Below, piece after piece: positions 1 through 11,675 of a stretch of 64,000 bases of DNA (position 1 is the first letter of the stretch; every line of letters begins with the position of its first letter). The translations under genes were made by a program, and so were the position numbers. The notes under the pieces were generated by a model. The model had not been told where the DNA came from and searched no databases. It was given only the letters and a program-made list of their open reading frames with translations. The stretch spans positions 1,302,001-1,366,000 of the forward strand of contig NZ_CP046884.1 in the NCBI RefSeq assembly GCF_014522205.1. Reading direction: 5' to 3'. This stretch comes from Corynebacterium poyangense. Its GTDB lineage: Bacteria; Actinomycetota; Actinomycetes; Mycobacteriales; Mycobacteriaceae.

Positions 1-85
1 TCGACCCGGCGATCGGGACAATATATGAAGCTGCGATTAAAGTGGTGAAGAACTGCTTAATTTTTTCTACACCTCAGGAGTTGCC

Positions 86-1558
86 GTGTCTGATCAACCC
101 TCCACCGGGCCAACCCTTCGACGCAGTCTCCGAGCGCGCCACCTCAATATGATCGCCATCGGCGGCGCCATTGGCACAGGTCTTTTTGTCGCCAGTGGTG
201 CCACCATCTCCGACGCCGGCCCCGGCGGAGCATTAGTGGCCTATGCTCTCGTCGGCATCATGGTGTGGCTAGTGATGCAATCTCTCGGTGAAATGGCCGC
301 ATTCCTTCCGGTAGCCGGTTCCTTCCAAGAATATGGAACCCGTTTCGTCTCCCCGTCCTTCGGCTTTGCGATGGGGTGGAATTATTGGTTTAACTGGGCA
401 ATCACCGTGGCTGCGGAACTCGTCGCCGCTGCTTTAGTGATGAAATACTGGCTCCCTGATGTGCCGTCAATCATCTGGTCAGCGTTGTTTCTAGCTCTTC
501 TCTTTGGACTCAACGCCTTATCTGCGCGGGCCTATGGTGAAGGCGAGTTTTGGTTCGCTGCCATTAAAGTCACCACTGTTGTAGTCTTCCTCGTCATCGG
601 AGTCGCGATGATCCTGGGAATCTTGGGAGGGCATGACGTCGGCGCCCACAACTGGACCACCGGTGACGCCCCCTTCGTCCATGGCGGACTTGGAATCTTG
701 GCCGTATTCTTAGCCGCCGGATACTCTTTCCAAGGAACCGAACTCGTCGGCGTTGCCGCCGGTGAAGCTGAGAACCCGGAGGAAAATATCCCTCGAGCTA
801 TTCGAACAATTTTCTGGCGAATCCTGCTCTTTTATATCGGTGCCATCGCCGTCATCGGATTCCTCATCCCCTACACTGATCCGAACCTGTTGAATTCCTC
901 CGAAGAAAACATCGCTATTTCTCCCTTTACTCTGGTATTTCACCGCGCTGGTATTGCCTTCGCGGCGGCATTGATGAACACCGTCATTTTGACCTCAGTA
1001 CTATCCGCTGGAAACTCCGGGCTTTTTGCCTCAACCCGAATGCTTTTTGCCTTATCGCATCAAGGCCATGCACCGAAATTCTTCGGAAAACTCAACTCTC
1101 GGCATATCCCCATGCGCGCTCTTATTGCGACTACCTGCATCGGGATGGCCGGATTTATCACCAGCTTAGTGGGCGACGGTGCGGCTTATGAGTTCCTGCT
1201 CACCCTTTCTGCCCTCGCTGGTTTCATCACCTGGATGGGGATTTCCTGGTCTCATTATTGCTTCCGCAAAGCATTAGCAGCTCAGCATCATGACCTCAAC
1301 GAACTGCCTTACCGATCTAGATTCTTCCCACTAGGAGCTATCATCGCTTTGCTGTTGTGCTTGGCGGTAGTAGTTGGCCAAGCCTACGAGCCCATGACTA
1401 CCGGCGAAGGACTCTTTAGCGTTCTTGCCCCATACGCTGGGATTCCATGTTTCCTCGCCTTGTGGATCGGACACAAAATCAAAACAAGGTCACCCGCTGT
1501 TGATCCTGCTCATGCAGATCTAAGTCGGGATATGGCAAATCTCCCAGAGAACATCTAA
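86..1558 (+). CDS. lysP: LysP-type amino-acid permease (lysine:H+ symporter family)
   Basis: Cytoplasmic-membrane secondary transporter of the APC superfamily, amino-acid transporter group, most likely importing lysine with protons. The 490 residues match the family length, with about 12 hydrophobic segments. The N-terminal motif RHLNMIAIGGAIGTGLF (residues about 18-34) and the mid-protein FQGTELVGVAAGEAENP signature are those of LysP, and the similarity to E. coli LysP continues nearly to the end (PYRSRFFPLG, YAGIPCFLALWIG). The start is GTG at 86, with AGGAG at 76-80 five bases upstream. The gene is monocistronic and followed by a strong hairpin terminator. Family assignment is firm; exact substrate is inferred from similarity, and other cationic or aromatic amino acids cannot be excluded. 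Confidence 0.85.
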   Translation: MSDQPSTGPTLRRSLRARHLNMIAIGGAIGTGLFVASGATISDAGPGGALVAYALVGIMVWLVMQSLGEMAAFLPVAGSFQEYGTRFVSPSFGFAMGWNYWFNWAITVAAELVAAALVMKYWLPDVPSIIWSALFLALLFGLNALSARAYGEGEFWFAAIKVTTVVVFLVIGVAMILGILGGHDVGAHNWTTGDAPFVHGGLGILAVFLAAGYSFQGTELVGVAAGEAENPEENIPRAIRTIFWRILLFYIGAIAVIGFLIPYTDPNLLNSSEENIAISPFTLVFHRAGIAFAAALMNTVILTSVLSAGNSGLFASTRMLFALSHQGHAPKFFGKLNSRHIPMRALIATTCIGMAGFITSLVGDGAAYEFLLTLSALAGFITWMGISWSHYCFRKALAAQHHDLNELPYRSRFFPLGAIIALLLCLAVVVGQAYEPMTTGEGLFSVLAPYAGIPCFLALWIGHKIKTRSPAVDPAHADLSRDMANLPENI

Positions 1559-1588
1559 ACCGGGTGTCAGAGAGAGGAAAAGACTAAT

Positions 1589-1624
1589 CACTGAAGCCCA
1601 CGACACGGTGGCTTCAGTGCTTTT
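1589..1624 (+). terminator. Rho-independent terminator of the permease gene
   Basis: Perfect 10-bp stem CACTGAAGCC (1589-1598) / GGCTTCAGTG (1610-1619) around an 11-nt loop, followed by CTTTT. It lies 30 bp after the permease stop and before the convergent end of the suf operon. Only the plus-strand side has a T run. Confidence 0.85.
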
Positions 1625-1658
1625 GGGCCGGACCCGGCTGAATATCAATCTCGGCGGA

Positions 1659-2054
1659 TTACACCGAAAACCCGAGGGCGCGCAATTGCTCTCGACCTTC
1701 TTCGGTGATCATATGTGGTCCCCAGGCTGGCACCCACACCCAGTTAATAGTTAAGGAGTTCGCCGCACCATTACCCACCACCGCACTATGGGCTTGGTCT
1801 TCAATAACATCGGTCAGCGGACAAGCGGGGGATGTCAGTGTCATATTAACGACGGCGTCGTTCTCCCCCTCCATCCAGATGTCGTAGACCAACCCTAAAT
1901 CCACCACATTGATACCCAATTCTGGGTCAATGACGTCGCGCAGGTACTCTTCCACGTCATAGGCTTGAGCGACCTGTTCAGCGGATTGCTCTGGTTTTTC
2001 CGGGACCGGACCAAAAGGATTTTCCGTCTGCGGTGCTGAAGGATTGTCCTCCAT
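1659..2054 (-). CDS. sufT: SufT/MIP18-family Fe-S cluster assembly factor (DUF59)
   Basis: Accessory factor for iron-sulfur cluster maturation, last gene of the suf operon. Of 131 residues, the first 30 are a Pro/Glu/Gln-rich, probably disordered extension. The DUF59 core follows with DPELGINVVDLGLVYDI (43-59) and the conserved cysteine loop TSPACPL (74-80, Cys78), and ends in a typical helix. It starts 4 bp after sufU, so translation is probably coupled. The family (PaaD/SufT/MIP18) is clear; the molecular role (cluster carrier or adaptor) is inferred from relatives. Confidence 0.88.
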   Translation of the reverse strand: MEDNPSAPQTENPFGPVPEKPEQSAEQVAQAYDVEEYLRDVIDPELGINVVDLGLVYDIWMEGENDAVVNMTLTSPACPLTDVIEDQAHSAVVGNGAANSLTINWVWVPAWGPHMITEEGREQLRALGFSV

Positions 2055-2058
2055 CTGT

Positions 2059-4531
<2,473 letters not shown>

Positions 4532-4580
4532 TTATTTCACAATTCTTTCTTTAGTTCGATGAGTCAGCAATACCGGCAAG

Positions 4581-5765
4581 TTAAAGAGAAACACCTTCAA
4601 GCTCAGCGGCGATGCGGTTTTCGAAGTCCTCCCGAATGTCATCAACGGCAATCCGGTTAATGACCTCAGAGAAGAAGCCGCGCACGATTAACCGTCGGGC
4701 AATATTTTCGGGAATACCCCGTGCCATGAGGTAGAACAAGTGCTCATCGTCGAAACGTCCGACGGTAGCGGCATGTCCAGCACCAGCGATCTCACCGGTT
4801 TCGATTTCCAGATTTGGCACCGCATCAGCACGAGCACCCTCGGTGAGTACTAAATTGCGGTTGACTTCATAGGTGTCCGTACCCTGCGCATTTGCGCGAA
4901 TTAACACGTCTCCAACCCAGGCATTCCGTGCATCGGGTAACGCAGACTCCGGATCACCTTGGAGGGCACCCTTATACAAAACATTGGACCGACAATTAGG
5001 CACCGAATGATCCACTAACAAACGTTGCTCAAAATACTGTCCATCATCGGCGAAGTAAACACCGGTTAGCTCTGCATCAGCCCCAGGAGCAGTGAATTTA
5101 ACCCTGGGTACTACCCGTACCACTTCCCCGCCGAAAATCCCCACGTTGTGACGCAAGACGGAATCCCGACCGAGGACAGCGACCTGAGAATTAAGGTGCA
5201 AGGCGTCGTTGTCCCAATCGAGATCAGTAATCAAGGTCAGGCGGGCATTGTCCCCGAGGATGATTTCAATATTGTCTGCGTGTGTTCCTGAACCTCGATA
5301 CCGAAGATCAATCACAGCTTCAGCCCCGGAAGCTAGTTCTAATACGCTGATTCCAAAAGAGGTGTTATCTGCTCCCGTGCCTTGGATAGTTACCCGAATG
5401 GGTTCTTTGATGACAGCATCGCGATGAACCAGCAGATAGTCCGCTTTGGGTGCGGTGCTCCAGACCTGAGCGCCAACTCGATCCACAGCTCCTCCGGTGC
5501 GTCCGACGCGCGCATCATCGCGGGCGATGCGTTCCACCGTTACTTGCTGTTCAGCCCCAGCCGGAACTTCCACGCTGAAGTTCTGTTCCACTGGTGAACT
5601 AAATGAGCCATTGTGTAAGCCGCGGAGTCGTCGCAGCGGGATAAAGCGCCAAACTTCATCCCGACCCTTGGGGACATCAAAATCCTCAACATTAAAGGAG
5701 GTAAACAAGTCTCCCTTATTGTTGTGGGGAGTTCCTGATGAAACGGTAGTGGCAGTTTCAGCCAT
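4581..5765 (-). CDS. sufD: SufD, Fe-S cluster scaffold subunit
   Basis: Beta-helix subunit that pairs with SufB and SufC to build Fe-S clusters. The 394 residues are of family length. The C-terminal part (ADAVPNLEIETGEIAGAGHAATVGRFDDEHLFYLMARGI) is the conserved SufB/D core (split here: ADAVPNLEIETGE, then AGHAATVGRFDDEHLFYLMA). It starts 5 bp after sufB in the same operon. The N-terminal half is divergent, as usual for SufD. Confidence 0.95.
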   Translation of the reverse strand: MAETATTVSSGTPHNNKGDLFTSFNVEDFDVPKGRDEVWRFIPLRRLRGLHNGSFSSPVEQNFSVEVPAGAEQQVTVERIARDDARVGRTGGAVDRVGAQVWSTAPKADYLLVHRDAVIKEPIRVTIQGTGADNTSFGISVLELASGAEAVIDLRYRGSGTHADNIEIILGDNARLTLITDLDWDNDALHLNSQVAVLGRDSVLRHNVGIFGGEVVRVVPRVKFTAPGADAELTGVYFADDGQYFEQRLLVDHSVPNCRSNVLYKGALQGDPESALPDARNAWVGDVLIRANAQGTDTYEVNRNLVLTEGARADAVPNLEIETGEIAGAGHAATVGRFDDEHLFYLMARGIPENIARRLIVRGFFSEVINRIAVDDIREDFENRIAAELEGVSL

Positions 5766-5770
5766 TATTT

Positions 5771-7213
5771 TTAACCCACCGATCCTTCCATCTGCAGTTC
5801 AATAAGCCGGTTAAGCTCAAGGGCATATTCCATGGGCAGTTCCTTGGCGATAGGTTCGACGAATCCACGCACGATCATGGCCATCGCTTCGTCCTCAGCA
5901 ATACCGCGACTCATCAAATAGAAAAGCTGTTCTTCAGAAACCTGAGATACCGTTGCTTCATGCCCCAAGGACACATGGTCATTACGAATGTCGTTATAGG
6001 GATAGGTGTCTGAGCGGGAGATATTGTCTACCAGGAGGGCGTCACATTCGACGTTAGCGGTGGAATGATGCGCGTTGGGATTAATCTGCACCAACCCTCG
6101 ATAGGCAGTACGCCCACCTCCGCGTGATACTGACTTCGACACAATATTGGACGACGTATGCGGCGCCATGTGCTGCATTTTAGCTCCGGTGTCCTGGAAC
6201 TGCCCCTCACCAGCGAAAGCTACTGAGAGAACCTCACCTTTCGCGTAGGGGGCGGTGAGCCAGACCGCAGGGTATTTCATCGTGACTTTGGAACCGATAT
6301 TTCCATCAACCCATTCCATCGTCGCCCCAGCCTCACACTTAGTCCGCTTGGTCACCAGGTTATAGACGTTATTAGACCAATTCTGAATAGTGGTATAGCG
6401 ACAACGCCCACCCTTTTTCACAATGATTTCCACCACTGCGGAGTGCAAAGAATCTGACTTATAAATCGGTGCAGTACATCCCTCGACGTAATGCACATAA
6501 GCATCCTCATCCACGATGATCAAGGTGCGCTCAAATTGGCCCATATTCTCAGTGTTAATCCGGAAATAGGCCTGAAGCGGAATATCAACGTGCACTCCGG
6601 GCGGAACGTAAATAAAGGAACCACCCGACCACACTGCGGAATTCAACGCGGCGAATTTATTATCACCAGCAGGGATGACCGTTCCGAAGTACTCCCGAAA
6701 CAGGTCCTCGTGTTCTTTCAGAGCAGTGTCGGTATCAAGGAAAATGACTCCCTTGCTTTCCAAATCCTCCCGGATTTGGTGGTACACAACCTCAGACTCA
6801 TATTGAGCTGCCACTCCGGCTACTAAACGCTGCTTTTCCGCTTCCGGAATACCTAGCTTGTCGTAGGTGTTCTTAATGTCTTCCGGCAGATCATCCCAGG
6901 TTTGGGCTTGCTGTTCAGTAGATCGAACGAAGTATTTGATGTTGTCAAAATCAATACCGGAAAGATCAGCACCCCAGGTCGGCACGGGCTTACGCTCAAA
7001 AATACTTAAGGCCTTGAGCCGCTGATTCAGCATCCATTCTGGCTCATTTTTCTTGGCCGAAATATCGCGTACTACTGCTTCATCCAAACCCCGACGTGCA
7101 GAAGCACCCGCAGCGTCAGAGTCATGCCACCCGTAGCTATAGGCACCGATAGACTCGATGATTTCCTCATCTGTCTTTGGCCCTACGACATCCGGATTCC
7201 GGGTCTGGGTCAT
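5771..7213 (-). CDS. sufB: SufB, Fe-S cluster scaffold subunit
   Basis: Main scaffold subunit of the SufBCD complex. I place the start at ATG 7213 (480 residues), preceded by AGGAG with 5-nt spacing and only 1 bp after the sufR stop. A frame extension to 7243 would run into sufR and lacks a better ribosome site. The protein has the conserved SufB middle region ([30 protein letters not shown]) and the C-terminal block [21 protein letters not shown]. No intein is present, unlike some mycobacterial SufB proteins. Confidence 0.96.
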   Translation of the reverse strand: MTQTRNPDVVGPKTDEEIIESIGAYSYGWHDSDAAGASARRGLDEAVVRDISAKKNEPEWMLNQRLKALSIFERKPVPTWGADLSGIDFDNIKYFVRSTEQQAQTWDDLPEDIKNTYDKLGIPEAEKQRLVAGVAAQYESEVVYHQIREDLESKGVIFLDTDTALKEHEDLFREYFGTVIPAGDNKFAALNSAVWSGGSFIYVPPGVHVDIPLQAYFRINTENMGQFERTLIIVDEDAYVHYVEGCTAPIYKSDSLHSAVVEIIVKKGGRCRYTTIQNWSNNVYNLVTKRTKCEAGATMEWVDGNIGSKVTMKYPAVWLTAPYAKGEVLSVAFAGEGQFQDTGAKMQHMAPHTSSNIVSKSVSRGGGRTAYRGLVQINPNAHHSTANVECDALLVDNISRSDTYPYNDIRNDHVSLGHEATVSQVSEEQLFYLMSRGIAEDEAMAMIVRGFVEPIAKELPMEYALELNRLIELQMEGSVG

Positions 7214-7214
7214 G

Positions 7215-7934
7215 TCAGCTCCTTTCTTTAGGAGTGTGGTCAATGGGTGTCAACGGGATATTGGTGGTACAGATACCATGCCCCTCGGCAATAGAGGCTA
7301 ACGTTTGGATGTGTCGTCCGGTGAGTTCAGCGACAATCTCATGTTCTGCTTCGCAGATTTCCGGAAATTCAGCGGCTACCTGAGAAATCGGGCAATGGTG
7401 CTGACAAATCTGCACCCCACCGGCAGCTTTGTTCAACGTGGCTGCATAGCCGTGCTCGCAAAAAGCGTCGACGACAGCTTGTGCAACTTGTTCGGGATTC
7501 TGACCTGAGAACTTCTCGGGGTCAATATCCGCGATGATGTCAGCAACCCGTTGTCGAGCAAATTCCCGCACCGCGTCAGGTCCACCGGTTTGCGCTAAAG
7601 CCCGAAGTGCCGCGGCAGCAAGCATGTCATAAGAATGGCCAAAGTACTCGCGTCCGCGATCAGTTAACCGAAATTTCTTGGCTGGACGTCCGCGTTGAGG
7701 ACCTCCTGCCGGCGCAGAGCTAGAACGACGTCGCCGTCGGGTCTCTACCGACTCAGCAAGTCCTTCCTCCACCAAAATGTCCAGGTGCCGTCGGACACCT
7801 GCGGCCGCTAAGCCGAGATGCTCGCCCACGTCTGCAACTGTTACTAGGCCCCGATGCAGCAGCGTCAGCATAATTTCCTTGCGCGTCTCACCGTCCACAG
7901 AACGGGTTTCGGTTTTCCGCGGTGAAGAATTCAT
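7215..7934 (-). CDS. sufR: SufR, Fe-S-sensing repressor of the suf operon
   Basis: Winged-helix regulator expected to bind a [4Fe-4S] cluster and repress suf when clusters are abundant. Of 239 residues, the N-terminal wHTH spans about 17-65 ([23 protein letters not shown]) and is followed by an Arg-rich wing (RRRRRSS). The C-terminal half carries Cys159, Cys177, Cys181, Cys194 and Cys222; the C177-X3-C-X12-C set matches the cluster-ligand pattern known in actinobacterial SufR. It is the first gene of the operon and has a full AAGGAGGTG ribosome site (7943-7951). The probable operator lies about 70 bp upstream. Confidence 0.93.
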   Translation of the reverse strand: MNSSPRKTETRSVDGETRKEIMLTLLHRGLVTVADVGEHLGLAAAGVRRHLDILVEEGLAESVETRRRRRSSSAPAGGPQRGRPAKKFRLTDRGREYFGHSYDMLAAAALRALAQTGGPDAVREFARQRVADIIADIDPEKFSGQNPEQVAQAVVDAFCEHGYAATLNKAAGGVQICQHHCPISQVAAEFPEICEAEHEIVAELTGRHIQTLASIAEGHGICTTNIPLTPIDHTPKERS

Positions 7935-7996
7935 GACAGCTACACCTCCTTAAACGTAGGTCTCCCATTAATGTCACAAACTGAGTTCACATCTTT

Positions 7997-8015
7997 TGAC
8001 AACACTAGTGTGTCA
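7997..8015. promoter_or_regulatory. Probable SufR operator between sufR and mptB
   Basis: Near-palindrome TGACAACACTAGTGTGTCA with a perfect 10-bp centre ACACTAGTGT (8002-8011). Read on the minus strand it is ACACT-N5-TGTCA, one base from the ACACT-N5-TGTGA motif I recall for mycobacterial SufR. It sits in the sufR/mptB divergent gap and overlaps a TTGACA (7996-8001) on the plus strand. Function is inferred. Confidence 0.6.
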
Positions 8016-8079
8016 TAAATATTCCTTTTCGCCCAACACGCTGATAGAGGTGCAGATCATTCGGGTCAACCACACGGCC

Positions 8080-8085
8080 TAAACT
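8080..8085 (+). promoter_or_regulatory. Candidate -10 box for leaderless mptB transcription
   Basis: TAAACT ends 8 nt before the GTG start of mptB, and no Shine-Dalgarno sequence precedes that start. The spacing fits a leaderless transcript, common in actinobacteria. No clear -35 box. Confidence 0.35.
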
Positions 8086-8093
8086 GGGGTACT

Positions 8094-9785
8094 GTGCCAA
8101 GAAGAACGCCACTAGCGCTGCAAAAGCTCAAAGCCACTCTCCCCGCTTTGGGGTTAGCTGGCTCTCGTTCGGCATTTCTCCACCAAGAATCTGCCCAATC
8201 CGAACCACGTGTTTCCCCGGTACGTCCAGCCCGGATAGCTGGTTTTCTCCGGTGGCGCTGGATTGGAACAGTCGGTTCCCTCTTGATCGGGCTAGGTGGC
8301 CTCGGGGCCGGGGCCCTCCCCGTCGTCGACAACCCCTACGCCTTGTTCCCCGGCGGGGCGATGCTAGCTCGGATGCTGCAAACCTCAAGCATGATGGTCT
8401 TTTTAGGGGTTGCACTGTTAGTTTTTGCCTGGGTCGCTATCGCCCCCTATTGCGGAATTTCTTTCCACAGTAAAATCCAGCCCCTTGGCGTTATTCCTCT
8501 TCCCCTCTTCTTCAGCACTTTCCTTGCCTGGACTTTACCGCTCTTTTTTACCGCGCCACTTTTTACCCAAGATATTTATTCCTACTTAGCCAACGGAACC
8601 ATTGTGGTGCAGGGAATGGACCCCTATTCCGCCGGACCAGTTGATCTGCTCGGCACCGACCACCACCTTGCCCGCTCAGTTCCCTTTATTTGGGCCCATT
8701 CGCCTTCCCCCTATGGGCCAGTGGCCCTAGGCCTCGCGGGTCTGATCTCTTTTATCACCCACGATTCCATTGTTTTTGGAGTGTTGTGCCACCGGTTGAT
8801 TTCCATCCTCAGTTTGGTGCTGGCTTCTTGGGCACTACATTCCATTAGTCGCCGTTGCGGAGTATCACCTGTCACCGCGCTGTGGCTTTCTATCCTTAAT
8901 CCCTTAACATTGCTCCACCTCATTGCCGGGATTCACAACGAATCACTCATGCTGGGTTTACTCCTTGCCGGCGTAGAACTGGCATTGAGAGCAATTGATC
9001 GCCACAGCAACGGGTCATCGTTAGTATCTGCACTTTTGCTTCTCGTGGCTGCTGGAGTTCTCATCTCCTGCGCCGGCATGGTGAAAGTCTCCGCCTTTTT
9101 AGGACTCGGCTTTGTCGGTATGTGTTGGGCACGGCACATACGTTCGTCGTTTCAGAGGTTTCGACGCCCCGGTGTCCCAGCAATCCTCTGCGCAGCAGCC
9201 CTCCAAGTAGTCGTGCTCTTAGCCACCGTATCCGCAGTAACGATGATCTCCGGAATCAGCACTGGTTGGATCACCGGCCAAGGCGGCGCAGTAGCTATTC
9301 GAAGCTGGTTATCTGCCACCACCGAGCTAGGCGTGATCGCTGGATGGTTTGGAATGCTTCTTGGTTTAGGGGATCACACGGAATCAATTTTGCTCATCAC
9401 CAGAGCGGTTGGTATTGCCATCGCCGGAGCTTTCGCTGTCCGTATGCTCTTGGCCACCTATCGAGGCAGAATTCATGTCGCAGGTGCCTTAGGGGTTTCC
9501 CTCGTCATCATCGTCTTATTCTTCCCGGTGGTTCACCCCTGGTATGCCCTGTGGGCAATCCTCCCCCTGGCAGCCTGGGCAAACCGAACGTTCTTCCATG
9601 CCGCCGTTACCCTGTATTCCGGCTTCATCAGTTTTGTGGTCCTTCCCCGCGGGCTTGGTCTTCCCCCAATAACCGTCGTCCAAATCTACCTCGGCTTTAT
9701 CCTGTTGAGCCTGGCAGTTTTCTTCTTTGGGCGGTGGTTACTGACTCGGCCCCAAAATGTGGCCTACACTATCCCCCGTGACTAA
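8094..9785 (+). CDS. mptB: Polyprenol-phosphomannose-dependent alpha-(1->6)-mannosyltransferase MptB
   Basis: GT-C-fold membrane enzyme that uses polyprenyl-phosphate mannose on the outer face of the membrane to extend the alpha-1,6-mannan core of lipomannan/lipoarabinomannan. The 563 residues comprise a basic cytoplasmic N-terminus (about 50 residues) and roughly a dozen hydrophobic segments. Segments such as FTQDIYSYLANGTIVVQGMDPYSAGP (acidic first-loop region; quoted in parts: FTQDIYSYLANG, MDPYSAGP) are typical of actinobacterial Mpt proteins. Position next to sufR is conserved with M. tuberculosis (Rv1459c beside Rv1460). Start taken as GTG 8094. Confidence 0.85.
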   Translation: MPRRTPLALQKLKATLPALGLAGSRSAFLHQESAQSEPRVSPVRPARIAGFLRWRWIGTVGSLLIGLGGLGAGALPVVDNPYALFPGGAMLARMLQTSSMMVFLGVALLVFAWVAIAPYCGISFHSKIQPLGVIPLPLFFSTFLAWTLPLFFTAPLFTQDIYSYLANGTIVVQGMDPYSAGPVDLLGTDHHLARSVPFIWAHSPSPYGPVALGLAGLISFITHDSIVFGVLCHRLISILSLVLASWALHSISRRCGVSPVTALWLSILNPLTLLHLIAGIHNESLMLGLLLAGVELALRAIDRHSNGSSLVSALLLLVAAGVLISCAGMVKVSAFLGLGFVGMCWARHIRSSFQRFRRPGVPAILCAAALQVVVLLATVSAVTMISGISTGWITGQGGAVAIRSWLSATTELGVIAGWFGMLLGLGDHTESILLITRAVGIAIAGAFAVRMLLATYRGRIHVAGALGVSLVIIVLFFPVVHPWYALWAILPLAAWANRTFFHAAVTLYSGFISFVVLPRGLGLPPITVVQIYLGFILLSLAVFFFGRWLLTRPQNVAYTIPRD

Positions 9786-10740
9786 TTCTGATTCTGAGCC
9801 TCAATCCTCGGCTCTAGTTCTTCACGATGTCGTGAAGCGCTTTGGCACTAAAGTGGCGGTGTCAGGCCTTAGTTTTCGCGTTGCCCACGGTGAGGTGGTG
9901 GCACTTCTTGGCCCCAACGGTGCTGGAAAGACAACCACCATCGAGATGTGCGAGGGATTCCAGAAACCGACCTCCGGGACGATTTCGGTACTGGGAATAG
10001 ACCCAGCGAAAGAACCGGACACCTTGCGCAGCCGAATCGGCATCATGCTTCAAGGCGGAGGATCCTACTCTGGTATCCAGGTGGCTGAGATGCTGAGGCT
10101 TTCTGCCTCTTATCATGACAATCCCCTCGACCCGGAGTGGCTCATTGATGTTGTTGGGCTCAGAGACCAGGCCAAGACCACTTGGCGTCGCCTCTCTGGC
10201 GGACAGCAGCAACGATTATCCCTAGCTTTAGCCATTATCGGCCGGCCGGAACTAGTGTTTTTAGATGAACCTACCGCCGGAATGGACGCCCAATCCCGGC
10301 TGATGGTATGGCAATTAGTGGATAATCTTCGCCGTGACGGTGTGACCATCATCGTCACCACTCATCTTATGGACGAAGCCGAAGCTCTTGCTGATCGAGT
10401 CATTATCATTGACCAAGGCCACATCGTGGCTGAGGGGACTCCTGCTGAATTGACTACTCAACGCAGTATCGGTGGTTCACAAATCAGCGTTGTCACTGAC
10501 TCTCCACTCGACACCGCGGTCATCGAAGAAGAACTTCACCGCCATGGTTTCCCGTCAGCATCTATTCTCAGTTCTCGTCCACTGACGTACCAAATTCATG
10601 CGCAAGTGTCCCCAGAACTTATCGCGCTGTGCTCTCGGTGCGCGGCGGAGCAAAAAGTTCTGATCCGAGAGCTAAAGGCAGGTCACCGCAGTTTAGAAGA
10701 TGTATTTTTGGAAATTACCGGAAGAGAGATGAGGAAGTAA
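9778..10740 (+). CDS. ABC transporter ATP-binding protein (DrrA/CcmA-like)
   Basis: Nucleotide-binding subunit of an ABC exporter. From the GTG at 9778, which overlaps the mptB stop, it has 320 residues: Walker A GPNGAGKT (45-52), signature LSGGQQQR, Walker B LVFLDEPTAGMD and a switch histidine in TTHLMDEAEALADR. The C-terminal 90 residues form the regulatory extension seen in DrrA-type exporters. An earlier in-frame ATG at 9757 is an alternative start. It is followed 1 bp later by its permease. Conserved next to mptB in mycobacteria (Rv1458c), so a cargo linked to the cell envelope is plausible but unproven. Confidence 0.88.
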   Translation: MTNSDSEPQSSALVLHDVVKRFGTKVAVSGLSFRVAHGEVVALLGPNGAGKTTTIEMCEGFQKPTSGTISVLGIDPAKEPDTLRSRIGIMLQGGGSYSGIQVAEMLRLSASYHDNPLDPEWLIDVVGLRDQAKTTWRRLSGGQQQRLSLALAIIGRPELVFLDEPTAGMDAQSRLMVWQLVDNLRRDGVTIIVTTHLMDEAEALADRVIIIDQGHIVAEGTPAELTTQRSIGGSQISVVTDSPLDTAVIEEELHRHGFPSASILSSRPLTYQIHAQVSPELIALCSRCAAEQKVLIRELKAGHRSLEDVFLEITGREMRK

Positions 10741-10741
10741 T

Positions 10742-11536
10742 ATGTCCGCTGATTCGCAACCGTCCTTCTCCCCTTCCGCATTCCCGCAAGGAACATTCCG
10801 ACCCAACCCGAAACGAGCCAGCATCGGCACGATGTTGCGAGCCCAGGGATGGATTGAAACTAAACTCTTCGTCCGGCACAGTGAACAGCAGATTTTAAGT
10901 CTTGTTATTCCGCTGGGCCTCCTAGTAGTCATGTCTCGGCTGCCAATTATTGGTGATCCCCACCCGCTAGAACAATTAGTGCCCATGATCCTGGCTGTGG
11001 CCGCCACCAGCTCTGGATTTACTGGACCCGCAATCTCCTTAGCTTTTGATCGACGATACGGCGCGCTCAAAAGAACTGGTGCCTCTGGTGTACCGTCCTG
11101 GGTCATCATCGTCGGCAAAATCATTGCTGTCATAGTCATGAGTCTTCTTCAAGTCCTCATCATTTCTGCGGTGGCTTTCTGGCTTAGCTGGCGTCCCAGC
11201 GTGTGGGGACTAGGTCTTAGCTTTCCCATTCTCATCCTCGGAGTGGCAGCTTTTACCGCCATGGGTCTATTAATGGGTGGAACCTTAAGCTCAGAATTAG
11301 TCCTTGGGCTCGCTAATTTAATATGGGTCCTTCTCTTAGGCGCAGCTGGATTTGTCTTAGTCAATCTGGGGTTATCCAACGCCGGCTGGTGGAATATCAT
11401 TCCCTCAGTCGCACTAGCCAGCGGCGTTGACCTTGCTCTTTTAGGACGCCTTCCGATCACCCAGATGATCATCTTGCTGGTATGGGCAATCATCGCTATT
11501 GGCGCTGCTCAGCGCTGGTTTAAATTCAGCAGCTAG
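10742..11536 (+). CDS. ABC transporter permease (ABC-2 type)
   Basis: Membrane subunit for the ATPase just upstream (1-bp gap). The 264 residues have a cytoplasmic N-terminal tail of about 40 residues and then six hydrophobic segments, the ABC-2/DrrB topology. It keeps the RYGALKRTGASGVPSW stretch after the second segment that is characteristic of these permeases. Substrate unknown; homologues sit in the same place in M. tuberculosis (Rv1457c). No terminator is visible after it. Confidence 0.85.
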   Translation: MSADSQPSFSPSAFPQGTFRPNPKRASIGTMLRAQGWIETKLFVRHSEQQILSLVIPLGLLVVMSRLPIIGDPHPLEQLVPMILAVAATSSGFTGPAISLAFDRRYGALKRTGASGVPSWVIIVGKIIAVIVMSLLQVLIISAVAFWLSWRPSVWGLGLSFPILILGVAAFTAMGLLMGGTLSSELVLGLANLIWVLLLGAAGFVLVNLGLSNAGWWNIIPSVALASGVDLALLGRLPITQMIILLVWAIIAIGAAQRWFKFSS

Positions 11537-11662
11537 CATCAATATCTCCCCACCAGCCCACATTTCAGTCGGCAACCACCACAACTGCCGGCTATCGGAG
11601 GGGGTGATCTATCCCATGTGCTCAACACGGGCAGTAATTCCGCGTTCACCATGTGGGGTGAC

Positions 11663-11668
11663 TAGGGT
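11663..11668 (+). promoter_or_regulatory. Leaderless-type -10 box of ctaA
   Basis: TAGGGT ends exactly 7 nt before the GTG at 11676, the spacing expected if transcription starts at the start codon. No ribosome site precedes that GTG. No good -35 is seen. The 139 bp from 11537 to 11675 holds nothing else I can name. Confidence 0.55.
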
Positions 11669-11675
11669 AGAATTC

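Noticed and set aside
1..85. Open frame (frame 3) running through the first bases, possibly the end of an upstream gene
   Set aside because: It continues into the permease gene in another frame, shows no recognisable family, and a GTG with good ribosome site at 86 explains the region. Too short to support.
9122..9781. 219-codon frame inside mptB on the same strand
   Set aside because: Its product is Arg/Ser/Pro-rich with no family character; mptB in the other frame is a well-formed membrane protein.
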